Origin: Alphaproteobacteria bacterium
GTDB lineage: Bacteria; Pseudomonadota; Alphaproteobacteria; Sphingomonadales; Sphingomonadaceae
DNA: 11,754 bases
Direction of reading: 5' to 3'
NCBI GenBank assembly: GCA_005882415.1
Contig: VBAE01000264.1
Coordinates: 1 to 11,754 of the forward strand
Below are positions 1-7,495 of the stretch, in pieces. The notes below the pieces were generated by a model. The model saw only the letters and a list, made by a program, of their open reading frames with translations, was not told where the DNA came from and made no database searches. Made by a program: the position numbers and the translations under genes. Each line of letters begins with the position of its first letter. The first letter of the stretch is position 1.

Positions 1-1602
1 GAGGATGTGGGCGAGGAAGTAGCGCGCGTAAGGCGTGTTGCCGGGGACGTGATATTTCGCGCCCGGGTCGAAGTCCTGCTCGCTGCGCGGGCTGGGCGGG
101 GTGATGCCCTGATATTGGAGGCGAAGGTCGGTCCAGGCCTGGTTGTAGTTCGCAGTCGGGATCTGTCCGCTGAACACCCCCCAGCGCCATTTGTCGACGA
201 GCAGGCCGAAGGGCAGGAAGGCGACCTTGTCCATCGCCTGCCTGAGCAGCAGGCCGATGTCCTTGTCGGGCGAGGGCACCTTCGATTTCGGCAGAAGCCC
301 GAGATCGACCAGATAATCGGGAGTGACCGAAAGCGCGATGAAGTCGCCGATCGCCTCGTGGAAGCCGTCATTTGCACCATTCTCGTAAAGGAGCGGCTGC
401 TGGTTGTAGGCGCGCTGGTAGAAATTGTGGCCGAGCTCGTGGTGGATGGTGACGAAATCGTCGGCATTGACCTTGGTGCACATCTTGATGCGCAGATCGT
501 CCTTATTGTCGACGTCCCAGGCCGAGGCGTGGCAGATCACCTCGCGGTCGCGAGGACGGGTGATCTGCGAGCGCTCCCAGAAGGTCTGGGGAAGCGCCGG
601 GAAGCCGAGCGAGGTGTAGAAGCTCTCCCCCGTCTTCACCATTTTCACCGGATCGTATTTCTGGGCGACGAGCAGGTCGGTCAGGTCGTAGCCGATATTG
701 CCGGCGCCCGCGGGCGCGACCACGTCGTAGATATTGCCCCATTCCTGCGCCCACATATTGCCGAGCAGGTCGGCGCGGATCGGGCCCGTCTTGGGCTGCA
801 CCGCATCCCCATATTTCGCGTTCAGCTTCGCCCGGGTGTAGCAGTGGAGCTGGTCGTAGAGCGGCTTCACCTGGCCCCAGAGCTTGTCGGTCAAAGCCGC
901 GAAGGCGTCCGGGTCCATGTCGTATTGCGAGCGCCACATCGCCCCGGTGTCGGCATAGCCCAGATCCTTGGCGCCCTGGTTGGCGATCTCGACCAGGCGG
1001 GCATAATCGGCGCGCATCGGGCGGCCGACATTGGTGTGCCAGCTCGTCCACATCTCTTTCAATTGCTCGGGATTGCGGACGGTGCCCATCTTCTCTTCGA
1101 GGTCGTTGCCGTTCATCTCCTTGCCCAGGAGAGTGCCCCTGCCCTTGCCGTAGGTGGAGTTGAGACGGGTCGCGATGGTGTTGAGCTCGGCTGCCGCGCC
1201 CGGCGTGACCGGGGCCGGGAGGACGAGGCCGCCGCGCAGCAGGTCAAGCTTGCGGCGGGTGTCGAAATCGAGCCCGGGCACGTTGTTGAAGCGCGCCGCC
1301 TCGCCGGCATATTTCACCGACATTTCGGTGCCGATGGTTCCGAAATAGGCGGCGATCGCGTCTGTGTCGTCGGTGATGTGGGTGTTGTTCACCCATTGCG
1401 CGCGGCCATTGATCACCGAGAATTCGCCGAGCTCCTTTTCGGCGCGGGCGACGAAGGCGCGGGCTTCCTCGATGGTGGCGGGACCCTTGGTCTCGGTCGC
1501 GGGCGGCGGCGGCGATGCGGCGGCGGTCTGGGTGTCTGCGGAAGCGGTTGCGCAGGCGGCGAGGGAGAAAGCGAGCGCGAGGGCGGAAACCGTGGCTTTC
1601 AT
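1..1602 (-). CDS. M2 family dipeptidyl carboxypeptidase (ACE-like) lipoprotein, C-terminus cut by window edge
   Basis: Zinc metallopeptidase of the angiotensin-converting-enzyme family (M2), expected to release dipeptides from peptide C-termini in the periplasm. The ATG at 1602-1600 opens a 534-codon frame that leaves the window without a stop. The N-terminus has a short hydrophobic signal ending in a lipobox, LAAC (residues 14-17), then an Ala/Thr/Pro-rich linker, so a membrane-anchored lipoprotein is likely. The zinc site is complete: IHHELGHN with H388, E389 and H392, and GFHEAIGD with E416 as third ligand; the 24-residue H392-to-E416 spacing matches ACE. The end, around NTPYARYFLAHIL, is the stretch that normally precedes the last 70-80 residues of the family, so only the tail is missing. 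It lies 63 bp downstream of the broken hydrolase on the same strand. An AGGA about 12 nt before the ATG is a modest ribosome site. Family assignment is near certain; substrate is unknown. Confidence 0.95.
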   Translation of the reverse strand, partial: MKATVSALALAFSLAACATASADTQTAAASPPPPATETKGPATIEEARAFVARAEKELGEFSVINGRAQWVNNTHITDDTDAIAAYFGTIGTEMSVKYAGEAARFNNVPGLDFDTRRKLDLLRGGLVLPAPVTPGAAAELNTIATRLNSTYGKGRGTLLGKEMNGNDLEEKMGTVRNPEQLKEMWTSWHTNVGRPMRADYARLVEIANQGAKDLGYADTGAMWRSQYDMDPDAFAALTDKLWGQVKPLYDQLHCYTRAKLNAKYGDAVQPKTGPIRADLLGNMWAQEWGNIYDVVAPAGAGNIGYDLTDLLVAQKYDPVKMVKTGESFYTSLGFPALPQTFWERSQITRPRDREVICHASAWDVDNKDDLRIKMCTKVNADDFVTIHHELGHNFYQRAYNQQPLLYENGANDGFHEAIGDFIALSVTPDYLVDLGLLPKSKVPSPDKDIGLLLRQAMDKVAFLPFGLLVDKWRWGVFSGQIPTANYNQAWTDLRLQYQGITPPSPRSEQDFDPGAKYHVPGNTPYARYFLAHIL

Positions 1603-1665
1603 CTGGGCGACATCCTCGATTATGTTCTGGGATGGCCCGGGCTATTGCGCTTCGGGCAAGGCCGG

Positions 1666-2350
1666 TCAAGCAGCCAGGAAATCGCCGATCGCGCGGCCGA
1701 GCTCGGCCTTGGTCACCGCGCTCATATGGTTGCCCGGCACCTCGACGAACCGTGCGTCGGGGAGGATGTCGGCGAGCTCGCTTGCATGGCCGTTGTCCTG
1801 GTCGTCGACGCCGGAGAGGACGAGCGTCGGCATCGCGACCCCCCGCACCTCGGCTTCCGTGGAATCGACGAAGCTGCCGAGCAAAGGAAGCATCGCTTCC
1901 GGGTCGCCGCCGGTGGTCTATATGGCGGAAATGGTCGCCGCGCCGCCCGGTGTGGAGCAATCCGCGAAGGCCCATTCCGGCGACGACCAGCCGCCGCGGC
2001 TTCGCCCCCATGATCGCCATCCGGACCGAGGTGCGGGCGCCGAGCGAATAGCCGCCGAGGTCGTAATCGCTAAGGCCGAGATGGGCGATCAGATCAAACC
2101 CGTCGCTGGCGAGGATGTCGGGCGGGTAGGAAGCCGCGTCGTGCGGCGCCGCGCTCTCCCCGTGGGCACGTAGGTCCGGCATGATGACGCGAAACCCGCG
2201 GCGCGCGATCTCCGCCGCATGGCCGAACTTGATCCAGTTCGTCTCGGCATTGGAGAACAGCCCGTGGAGAAGCACCACCGCCCTCCCCTCGCCCAGCTCG
2301 TGCCAGGCGAGCCGAGCCCCGTCGCGGGCGGTGAAGAAGTGGGTGGTCAC
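1666..2350 (-). pseudogene. alpha/beta hydrolase, interrupted by an internal deletion with frameshift
   Basis: Two frames together encode one alpha/beta-hydrolase. The N-terminal part starts at GTG 2350, 6 bp after the GFA gene stop. It shows the oxyanion region VVLLHGLFSN, the strand-loop MPDLRAHGES and the nucleophile elbow GGYSLGAR, and it reads sensibly to about position 1921 (RGDHFRHI). The C-terminal part lies in another frame from about 1917 to the TGA at 1666. It begins TTGGDPEAMLPLLGSF and carries the acid region LVLSGVDDQDNG and the histidine motif VPGNHMSAVT. In that second frame a TAG (1920-1918) sits immediately before TTGGDPEA. As I recall the family, about 20-25 residues separate these blocks, so roughly 65-70 bp seem lost at 1917-1921, with a length not divisible by three. 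The left frame reads on as unrelated Arg-rich sequence. It could be a true pseudogene or an assembly error. A downstream ATG (1893) could at most make a 75-residue fragment. Confidence 0.85.
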
Positions 2351-2356
2351 CGCGGC

Positions 2357-2800
2357 TCAGCCCGGAAAGCTGCCGGTAGCCTTGACCCATTTGGCGACAA
2401 GGGGCTCGTTCTCATCTGTCCGGATCTCCGAAAGGCCGCTTGTGTCGATCCAGGCGCGGTGCATGCTCTCCGCCCCGAAATGGTGCTTCGGCACGAAACG
2501 CGACGGATCGTCGAACGATGCCACGGTGAGGTCCATATTCTCGCTGTCCGGAAAAGCGAAGCCGAGCGACGTCCCGCACTCCCGGCAATAAGGCCGGCTG
2601 GCGATCGGCGAGGAGGCATACCAATCGGGCTCGCTTTGCCACTCCACCTGCGCCTTCTTGATACCCCTGAACGCGATCGAGATTGAGCCCGTAGCCCGCT
2701 GGCACATCCGGCAATGGCAGAGATAGGCCTCGTCGTCCCCCACCTCCGCCACAAACCGCACCCGCCCGCACGCGCAGCCGCCGCTCATCTTGTCAGTCAT
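2357..2800 (-). CDS. GFA/CENP-V domain zinc-binding protein
   Basis: A 147-residue protein of the GFA (glutathione-dependent formaldehyde-activating enzyme) fold, which binds zinc through clustered cysteines. All seven expected cysteines are visible: C9 and C11 in GGCACG, C28, C30 and C33 in LCHCRMC, and C72 and C75 in YCRECG. The rest (FRGIKK, TSLGFAF, FGAESMHRAWID) is typical of the family. ATG 2800 is preceded by a good Shine-Dalgarno run (GGAGAGGA, about 8 nt upstream), which supports it over the in-frame ATG four codons later. The stop lies 6 bp before the GTG of the broken hydrolase, so the two were probably co-transcribed. Most GFA-domain proteins have no proven substrate; glutathione-linked formaldehyde activation is only the founding member's proposed role and is not implied here. 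There is no formaldehyde dehydrogenase gene nearby to support it. Confidence 0.92.
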   Translation of the reverse strand: MTDKMSGGCACGRVRFVAEVGDDEAYLCHCRMCQRATGSISIAFRGIKKAQVEWQSEPDWYASSPIASRPYCRECGTSLGFAFPDSENMDLTVASFDDPSRFVPKHHFGAESMHRAWIDTSGLSEIRTDENEPLVAKWVKATGSFPG

Positions 2801-2882
2801 AAGGGATGTCCTCTCCGAGAATTTGATGAGCAGGGACAGGTCAAATGCGGCAGCGCCGGAGACCTAAGAACGGTCTCGAGCG

Positions 2883-3146
2883 TCAATGGCCGTGGTCGCG
2901 GTCTTCACGGATGAGCACCTCACTCGGAGTCTGCATCACTCCCGAAGTCATCCCGCGAAGCTCAGCGAACTCCTTCAGTAGAGCCTCCCGAGCGGCCGGA
3001 GTCATTGGTGGTTTAGGCCGCATCGGCCGCACCTGCCGCAACGCCTCACGGAGCTCCGCTTCCAGAGTGCGGCCGTTCGCCTTCGCCGCCTCGCGATAGT
3101 CCGCAAGGAGGTCGTCATCCAAGCCTCTGATCAGAACCTGTGCCAT
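2883..3146 (-). CDS. orphan FitA/VapB-type ribbon-helix-helix antitoxin
   Basis: An 87-residue protein whose first 40 residues (MAQVLIRGLDDDLLADYREA, then an Arg/Ala/Glu-rich helix ending EALRQV) match the Arc/MetJ-like ribbon-helix-helix of FitA-type antitoxins of VapBC/FitAB modules. The N-terminal strand would bind DNA as a dimer. The C-terminal half (from about residue 45, ending SEVLIREDRDHGH) resembles the flexible tail that these antitoxins wrap around a PIN-domain toxin. The toxin gene normally starts at or just after the antitoxin stop. Here only 82 bp follow before the GFA gene, and no PIN frame is present, so the antitoxin appears orphaned. It begins 23 bp after the AraC gene stop, and no Shine-Dalgarno sequence is visible. 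It could act as a stand-alone repressor or neutralise a toxin encoded elsewhere. Family is confident; function is unknown. Confidence 0.85.
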   Translation of the reverse strand: MAQVLIRGLDDDLLADYREAAKANGRTLEAELREALRQVRPMRPKPPMTPAAREALLKEFAELRGMTSGVMQTPSEVLIREDRDHGH

Positions 3147-3152
3147 TCAGTG

Positions 3153-3158
3153 ATAATA
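3153..3158 (-). promoter_or_regulatory. possible -10 box for the orphan antitoxin
   Basis: On the minus strand TATTAT ends 6 nt before the antitoxin ATG, between the AraC stop and that ATG. The best -35 at 17-bp spacing is a weak TGGAGC. If used, the transcript would be leaderless or nearly so, which would fit the absence of a ribosome-binding site. Read-through from the AraC gene is the alternative. Confidence 0.35.
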
Positions 3159-3169
3159 GCAGATCGTCA

Positions 3170-4096
3170 TCATTCGCTCCACGGCTCCGCATCAGCCGGC
3201 GGCGGGGGGAGTTGGAAGGAGAGGGGGATTCCGGCCTGGAGCTGGACCAGTGCCGCCTGCCCCATCAGCGGCCGCGGCACCGAGCGATATTCGCGCGGCG
3301 AGAGGCCCATGAACTCGCGGAATTCGTGGTTGAAGTGGGACTGGTCGAAATATTCCGGATCGCGCAAATCCTCGAAACGGGGCTCCTCGCTCACCCGGAT
3401 TCGGCCGAGCGTGTCGAGGAAGCGCTGGCGGCGGAGCAGGCGCTTGGGGCCGAAGCCGAACACCCTTTTGGCAACGCGCAGCAGGTGCGCCTGCGGGAGT
3501 CCCGCGGCCGCAGCCAAGGTCCCGACGTCGCGCGGACGCTCCCGAAGCGCGAGGTCGATCGCGATGGCGACGTCACTGTTCGGGGGGCGCCGATCGAGGA
3601 GGTTGAGCAGCAGGCGATCGAAGAAGCCGGTGCGCTCCTCATCCGAGCTGTGCGCTGCAAGCCCTTCCTGGATGGCCTGTTCGGGAATCCCGAGTGCGTC
3701 CCCCAGGGGCACGAAGCGATTGGCCAAATCGTTGGCGGGAACGTCGAAGAAGCGCTCCCACCCGAGCGGGGTGAGGCCGAAGCCGGCGGTGGCGCCGCGC
3801 CGGCTGATCACCTTCATCGCCCGGTCGGTCGGCCCGAACAGCCAGCCCGTGTCCGGCATCTCCGGGCGGGTCTGGCGGGATTCGACCCACCAGGAGCCGG
3901 ACAGCTTGAAGCGGACGTTTCCCCATTCCGGGTAGAGGAAGTCCTCGAGCTCGCCCCGGCATTCGACGAAATAATAGAAAGTGACGAAGCTTCGCAGCCG
4001 CTCGTCCGGAAGCGCGATCTGGATCGAGGTGCCCCCATCCTCCTCCGCGTCCTGGGCGGCCTCCGGCGCTCGCTTAGCCATCACTATGCCCCACAT
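3170..4096 (-). CDS. AraC family transcriptional regulator
   Basis: A 308-residue regulator. The C-terminal third (about residues 185-285) is an AraC/XylS double helix-turn-helix: a first HTH around DVGTLAAAAGLPQAHLLRVA and a second ending in the family signature FDQSHFNHEFREFMGLSPRE. The N-terminal 180 residues, including LPDERLRSFVTFYYFVE and TGWLFGPTDRAMKVIS, resemble the sensor domain of AraC proteins that keep a cupin-like effector fold. The ligand cannot be read from sequence. A Pro-rich tail ends the protein. ATG 4096 is the longest start; the ATG five codons later (4081), preceded by GGGG, is equally plausible. The gene lies 74 bp downstream of asd, with a possible hairpin between, and 23 bp upstream of the antitoxin. 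It heads the minus-strand run, so the genes after it are candidate targets; this is inference. Confidence 0.92.
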   Translation of the reverse strand: MWGIVMAKRAPEAAQDAEEDGGTSIQIALPDERLRSFVTFYYFVECRGELEDFLYPEWGNVRFKLSGSWWVESRQTRPEMPDTGWLFGPTDRAMKVISRRGATAGFGLTPLGWERFFDVPANDLANRFVPLGDALGIPEQAIQEGLAAHSSDEERTGFFDRLLLNLLDRRPPNSDVAIAIDLALRERPRDVGTLAAAAGLPQAHLLRVAKRVFGFGPKRLLRRQRFLDTLGRIRVSEEPRFEDLRDPEYFDQSHFNHEFREFMGLSPREYRSVPRPLMGQAALVQLQAGIPLSFQLPPPPADAEPWSE

Positions 4097-4114
4097 CCCA
4101 CAGCGAGCGCCTAA

Positions 4115-4149
4115 GCCGCTGAGGGATGAGAGATTTCCCCACCAGCGGC
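4115..4149 (-). terminator. hairpin downstream of asd, possible terminator
   Basis: Inverted repeat with outer arms GCCGCTG and CAGCGGC (4143-4149 and 4115-4121) and an inner GGGA/TCCC pairing, between the asd stop and the AraC gene. It is followed on the minus strand by only TTAGGC rather than a run of T, so an intrinsic terminator is possible but weak. Confidence 0.4.
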
Positions 4150-4170
4150 AGGGAAGTCAATGGCCTCGGA

Positions 4171-5199
4171 TCAGGCGGCCTTCTGGAGGTGCTTCCTGCC
4201 GAGCAACTCGGCGATCTGGACTGCGTTGAGCGCCGCGCCCTTCCTCAGATTGTCGGAGACGCACCAGAGGGAGAGGCCGTTCTCGACCGTCGGGTCCTCG
4301 CGGACGCGGCTGACATAGGTCGCATATTCCCCGACCGCCTCGACCGGGGTGACGTATCCGCCGTCCTCGCGCTTATCGACGAGCATGATCCCGGGGGCCT
4401 CGCGCAGGATCCGCTGCGCCTGCTCCGCGCTGATCTCGTCCTCGAACTCGATGTTGATCGCCTCCGAATGGCCGACGAAGACGGGCACGCGCACGCAGGT
4501 CGCCGTCACCTTGATCTTCGGATCGAGGATCTTCTTCGTTTCGACCACCATCTTCCACTCCTCCTTGGTCGATCCGTCGTCGAGGAAGTCGTCGATATGG
4601 GGGATGACGTTGAAGGCGATCTGCTTGGTGAACTTCACCGGCTCGTTCGAATCGCCGACGAAGATGTTGCGGCTTTGCTCGAACAATTCATCCATGCCCG
4701 CCTTTCCGGCGCCGGAGACGGACTGGTAGGTCGCGACCACCACCCGCTTGATCCGGGCGACGTCATGGAGCGGCTTCAAAGCGACCACCATCTGCGCGGT
4801 CGAGCAATTGGGGTTGGCGATGATGTTCTTGCGCCGGTAGCCGTCGATCGCCTGCGGGTTCACCTCCGGCACGATCAACGGCACGTCCGGGTCCATCCGG
4901 AAATAGGAGCTGTTGTCGATCACCGTGCAGCCGGCCGCGGCGGCCTTGGGCGCATAGACTTTCGACACCTCCGATCCGGCGGCGAACAGCGCCATGTCCC
5001 AGCCGGCGAAATCGAAATATTCGATATTCTGGACCTTGAGCTCGCGCCCGCTGTCGCCGAAGTCGATGATGTCGCCCGTGGAGCGCGGCGAGGCGACGGC
5101 GGCGATCTCGTCCAGCGGAAATTCGCGCTCGGCGAGGATGTTCAGCATCTCGCGCCCGACATTGCCGGTCGCGCCGACGACCACCACCCGATAACCCAT
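4171..5199 (-). CDS. asd: aspartate-semialdehyde dehydrogenase
   Basis: Catalyses NADPH-dependent reduction of L-aspartyl-4-phosphate to aspartate-4-semialdehyde, the branch step towards lysine, diaminopimelate, threonine, methionine and isoleucine; cytoplasmic. The N-terminal Rossmann motif VVVVGATGNVGREML binds NADP. The catalytic cysteine is C132 in NPNCSTAQM, and the acid/base histidine is H244 in GHSEAIN. Family stretches PEVNPQAI, YQSVSGAGKAGMDEL and NLRKGAALNAVQIAELL are intact, and the 342-residue length is normal. I chose ATG 5199 because it begins MGYRVVVVG at the correct place and has GGAG about 11 nt upstream; the frame stays open further upstream to 5610, but that part is non-conserved and antisense to the M28 gene. 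It is monocistronic or leads into the AraC gene 74 bp on, and is divergent from the M28 gene 88 bp away. I see no lysine riboswitch. Confidence 0.97.
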   Translation of the reverse strand: MGYRVVVVGATGNVGREMLNILAEREFPLDEIAAVASPRSTGDIIDFGDSGRELKVQNIEYFDFAGWDMALFAAGSEVSKVYAPKAAAAGCTVIDNSSYFRMDPDVPLIVPEVNPQAIDGYRRKNIIANPNCSTAQMVVALKPLHDVARIKRVVVATYQSVSGAGKAGMDELFEQSRNIFVGDSNEPVKFTKQIAFNVIPHIDDFLDDGSTKEEWKMVVETKKILDPKIKVTATCVRVPVFVGHSEAINIEFEDEISAEQAQRILREAPGIMLVDKREDGGYVTPVEAVGEYATYVSRVREDPTVENGLSLWCVSDNLRKGAALNAVQIAELLGRKHLQKAA

Positions 5200-5287
5200 T
5201 TTACCAATTCTCCGCTGAAGCTTCGGCACGGCTCCTATCGCAACGCGCCCGCGCAGGCGATATGGCGATGACCAAGCGGGGGACAAG

Positions 5288-7495
5288 ATGAAGAGAAGCG
5301 GCATCATCGTTGCGGCGGCGCTGCTGCTCCTGGTCGCGCTGATGGCGCTGAAGCCGCTTCTGGTCGCCGTTCCCGCGGTTCCGCCGTCCGCCGCGCCCGG
5401 GGAGTTCGACACGGCGCGGGCCAAGGCGCGGCTGGCGCGGGTGCTGGGGCCGCAGGCGCCGCACCCGGTCGACAGCGACGGAGACGACGCGGTGCGCGGG
5501 CGGCTCGTCGCCGAGCTCCAGGCGATGGGCCTGACGCCCTCGATCAGCGACGACATGACCTGCAACGGCTCGGCCAAGGACCGCGGCATTTCCTGCGCGC
5601 GAATCCGCAATGTGCTGGTGACGATCGGGCCGGCCGAGGGGCGGCACCTCCTCCTCGTCTCGCACTATGATTCGACCCCGGTCGGCCCCGGTGCGTCGGA
5701 CGACGGGATCGGGGTCGCGTCGATGCTCGAAATCGCCGAGCTTCTGAAAGGCGCGCCGCTCCGGCAGCCGGTCAGCTTCCTGTTCGACGAGGGCGAGGAA
5801 GCGGGTCTGATAGGCGCGCGCGCCTTCCTGCAACGCAATCCCCTCGCCGCCCGCGTCGACACGCTCGTCAACCTCGAATCGCGGGGCGTGAACGGCCCCG
5901 CGATCATGTTCGAGACCAGCCGGCCCAACGGCCGCGCTCTGGCTTATTATTCTCAAGCCGTGGAGCGGCCGCTGGCCAACTCGCTCACCACCGATTTCTA
6001 CCACCTCATTCCCAACTCCACCGACGTGTCGGTGTTCGAGAGCGAGAAGTGGACGATCTTGAACTTCGCGGTGATCGGCAACGAGACGCGGTACCACAGC
6101 CCGGGCGACCGTCTGGATTCGCTCGACCCGCAAAGCCTCCACCATATGGGCTCGCAGGCGCTCCAGATCGCGCGCATGTACGGCAGCGGGCAGCCGCCGG
6201 CCGGAGGCGCCGAGCGGCTCTATGCGGACGTGCTCGGACGCTTCCTGATCAGCTTCGACCCCTCGCTCGGAGTGATGGGGCTGACCCTCTTCCTGGTGAT
6301 CTTCGGCGTCCTCCTCTTCCGCCACCGGCGAAGCGGGCTCCGCGCCTTAGCCGCGGTGGCGGGCGCGCTTGCCGCAGCGGGAATCGCGGTCTTCCTGCTC
6401 AAGTTCCTGCTCGGCCTGGTTCGAAGCGGGGAATATTGGCGGGCGAGCCCCCATTGGATGGCGCTTGCGGTGGATGTCACCGCCCTCGCCTGCTCCGCGG
6501 CGGCGCTGGCGTGGATCGGACGCCGAAGCGACGAAGATTCCCTGCGCAAGGCCTATTGGTTCCTGTTCCTCCTCTTGGGCTTCGCGCTGAGCTTCCCGGT
6601 TCGGGGAAGCGCGATCTTCTTCTCGTGGCCGCCGCTCCTGGCAGCGGCGGCAGTGACATTGAAGAGGGGCAAAATGGCGCTCGCCCTGGCCGCTTTCGCG
6701 CTGCTGTTCATCACCTGGGCGCCGCTGCTCGATCTCAGCGAAACCCTGCTCGACTTCGATACGGCCTGGGTATTCGCCCCGATCTCGGCGCTGATCCTGC
6801 TTCCGGCGCTGATCGAGCTGAAGCCGCTGCTTGCAGGCCTTCCCCGCCATACGGTCGGTCTCGGCCTTGCAGCGCTGGTCCTTGCGGCGTGGCTCCCGGT
6901 CGCGGTCGTCCCGGCTTATTCGCCCGACCGCAAGCAGCGTCTCACGATCGAATACGCCTGGGATGCAGCCGCCAAGAAGGCCCAGTGGCTGGTCTATCAC
7001 GACCGCCGCGCGCTGCCTGCGGTCTTGGGCAAGTTCGCCCGGGACGTGGAAGTGCCCTGGTCCACCTCCAAACGCTGGGCCGCTCCGGCGGAAGGTCCGG
7101 CAGTCGAGCCGCCACAGGTCGATCACATCTCCGAAGTGCGCACGTCGCAAGGCCGGGTGCTGACGCTTCGGCTGCTAAGCCGAGGCGCCGAGACCGTGCG
7201 CCTCCGCGCCGAGCCCGAAGCGGACCTGCGCGCCGTCCGGGTGAACGGCGTCACGACTGCATTCGGCAAAGGCGCGAAGGACGAAGATTATGTCCTCCGC
7301 TGCCACGGGCGAAGCTGCGACGGGCTGGAGGTGAAGCTGCTCGTCGGATCGCCCCGCGCGGTCGAGCTCACCGTCGTCGGCATGCATTCCGGCCTCCCGG
7401 CCGGGGCACGGCCGCTCCTCGACGCGCGCCCGCCGGACGCGCAGCCGCAATATGTGCCCGACGCCAGCTATGGGATCGGCAGAATCCGGCTTTAG
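5288..7495 (+). CDS. M28 family membrane metallopeptidase with C-terminal multi-helix region
   Basis: A 735-residue zinc aminopeptidase-like protein of the M28 family, in the membrane-anchored group related to eukaryotic Fxna/ER metallopeptidase 1. Residues 5-28 form an N-terminal signal-anchor. The peptidase domain (about 85-310) has the di-zinc set: H126 in SHYDS, D138 in GASDDG, general base E170 and ligand E171 in DEGEEAG, acid E197 in NLESRG, and H270 in YHSPGD. From about residue 325 to 545 there are roughly eight hydrophobic helices (for example LTLFLVIFGVLLF and LALAAFALLFITWAPLL). A soluble C-terminal domain of about 190 residues follows, which I do not recognise by function. The active site probably faces the periplasm. 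ATG 5288 follows GGGGGACAAG. The gene is divergent from asd, and its TAG overlaps the stop of the opposing DPP4-like gene. Substrates are unknown. Confidence 0.92.
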   Translation: MKRSGIIVAAALLLLVALMALKPLLVAVPAVPPSAAPGEFDTARAKARLARVLGPQAPHPVDSDGDDAVRGRLVAELQAMGLTPSISDDMTCNGSAKDRGISCARIRNVLVTIGPAEGRHLLLVSHYDSTPVGPGASDDGIGVASMLEIAELLKGAPLRQPVSFLFDEGEEAGLIGARAFLQRNPLAARVDTLVNLESRGVNGPAIMFETSRPNGRALAYYSQAVERPLANSLTTDFYHLIPNSTDVSVFESEKWTILNFAVIGNETRYHSPGDRLDSLDPQSLHHMGSQALQIARMYGSGQPPAGGAERLYADVLGRFLISFDPSLGVMGLTLFLVIFGVLLFRHRRSGLRALAAVAGALAAAGIAVFLLKFLLGLVRSGEYWRASPHWMALAVDVTALACSAAALAWIGRRSDEDSLRKAYWFLFLLLGFALSFPVRGSAIFFSWPPLLAAAAVTLKRGKMALALAAFALLFITWAPLLDLSETLLDFDTAWVFAPISALILLPALIELKPLLAGLPRHTVGLGLAALVLAAWLPVAVVPAYSPDRKQRLTIEYAWDAAAKKAQWLVYHDRRALPAVLGKFARDVEVPWSTSKRWAAPAEGPAVEPPQVDHISEVRTSQGRVLTLRLLSRGAETVRLRAEPEADLRAVRVNGVTTAFGKGAKDEDYVLRCHGRSCDGLEVKLLVGSPRAVELTVVGMHSGLPAGARPLLDARPPDAQPQYVPDASYGIGRIRL

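Noticed and set aside
1244..1665. A C-terminal continuation of the hydrolase N-terminal frame, giving 368 residues
   Set aside because: After about 1921 the frame is Arg-rich nonsense, while the true hydrolase C-terminus is visible in the next frame and ends at 1666.
7..2013. A 668-codon plus-strand open frame
   Set aside because: It is antisense to the M2 peptidase and hydrolase, which carry clear motifs. The Arg/Gly/Val-rich translation has no recognisable domain and reflects high GC content.
4126..5271. A 381-codon plus-strand open frame
   Set aside because: It lies antisense to asd, and its His/Asp/Arg-rich composition is typical of a mirror frame of a GC-rich gene.
4171..5287. A lysine riboswitch or attenuator controlling asd
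   Set aside because: The 88-bp upstream region is too short and shows no matching structure.
5200..5610. An N-terminal extension of asd by 137 residues
   Set aside because: The Rossmann fold starts at ATG 5199 as in the family; the extension is antisense to the M28 coding region and unlike any Asd sequence.
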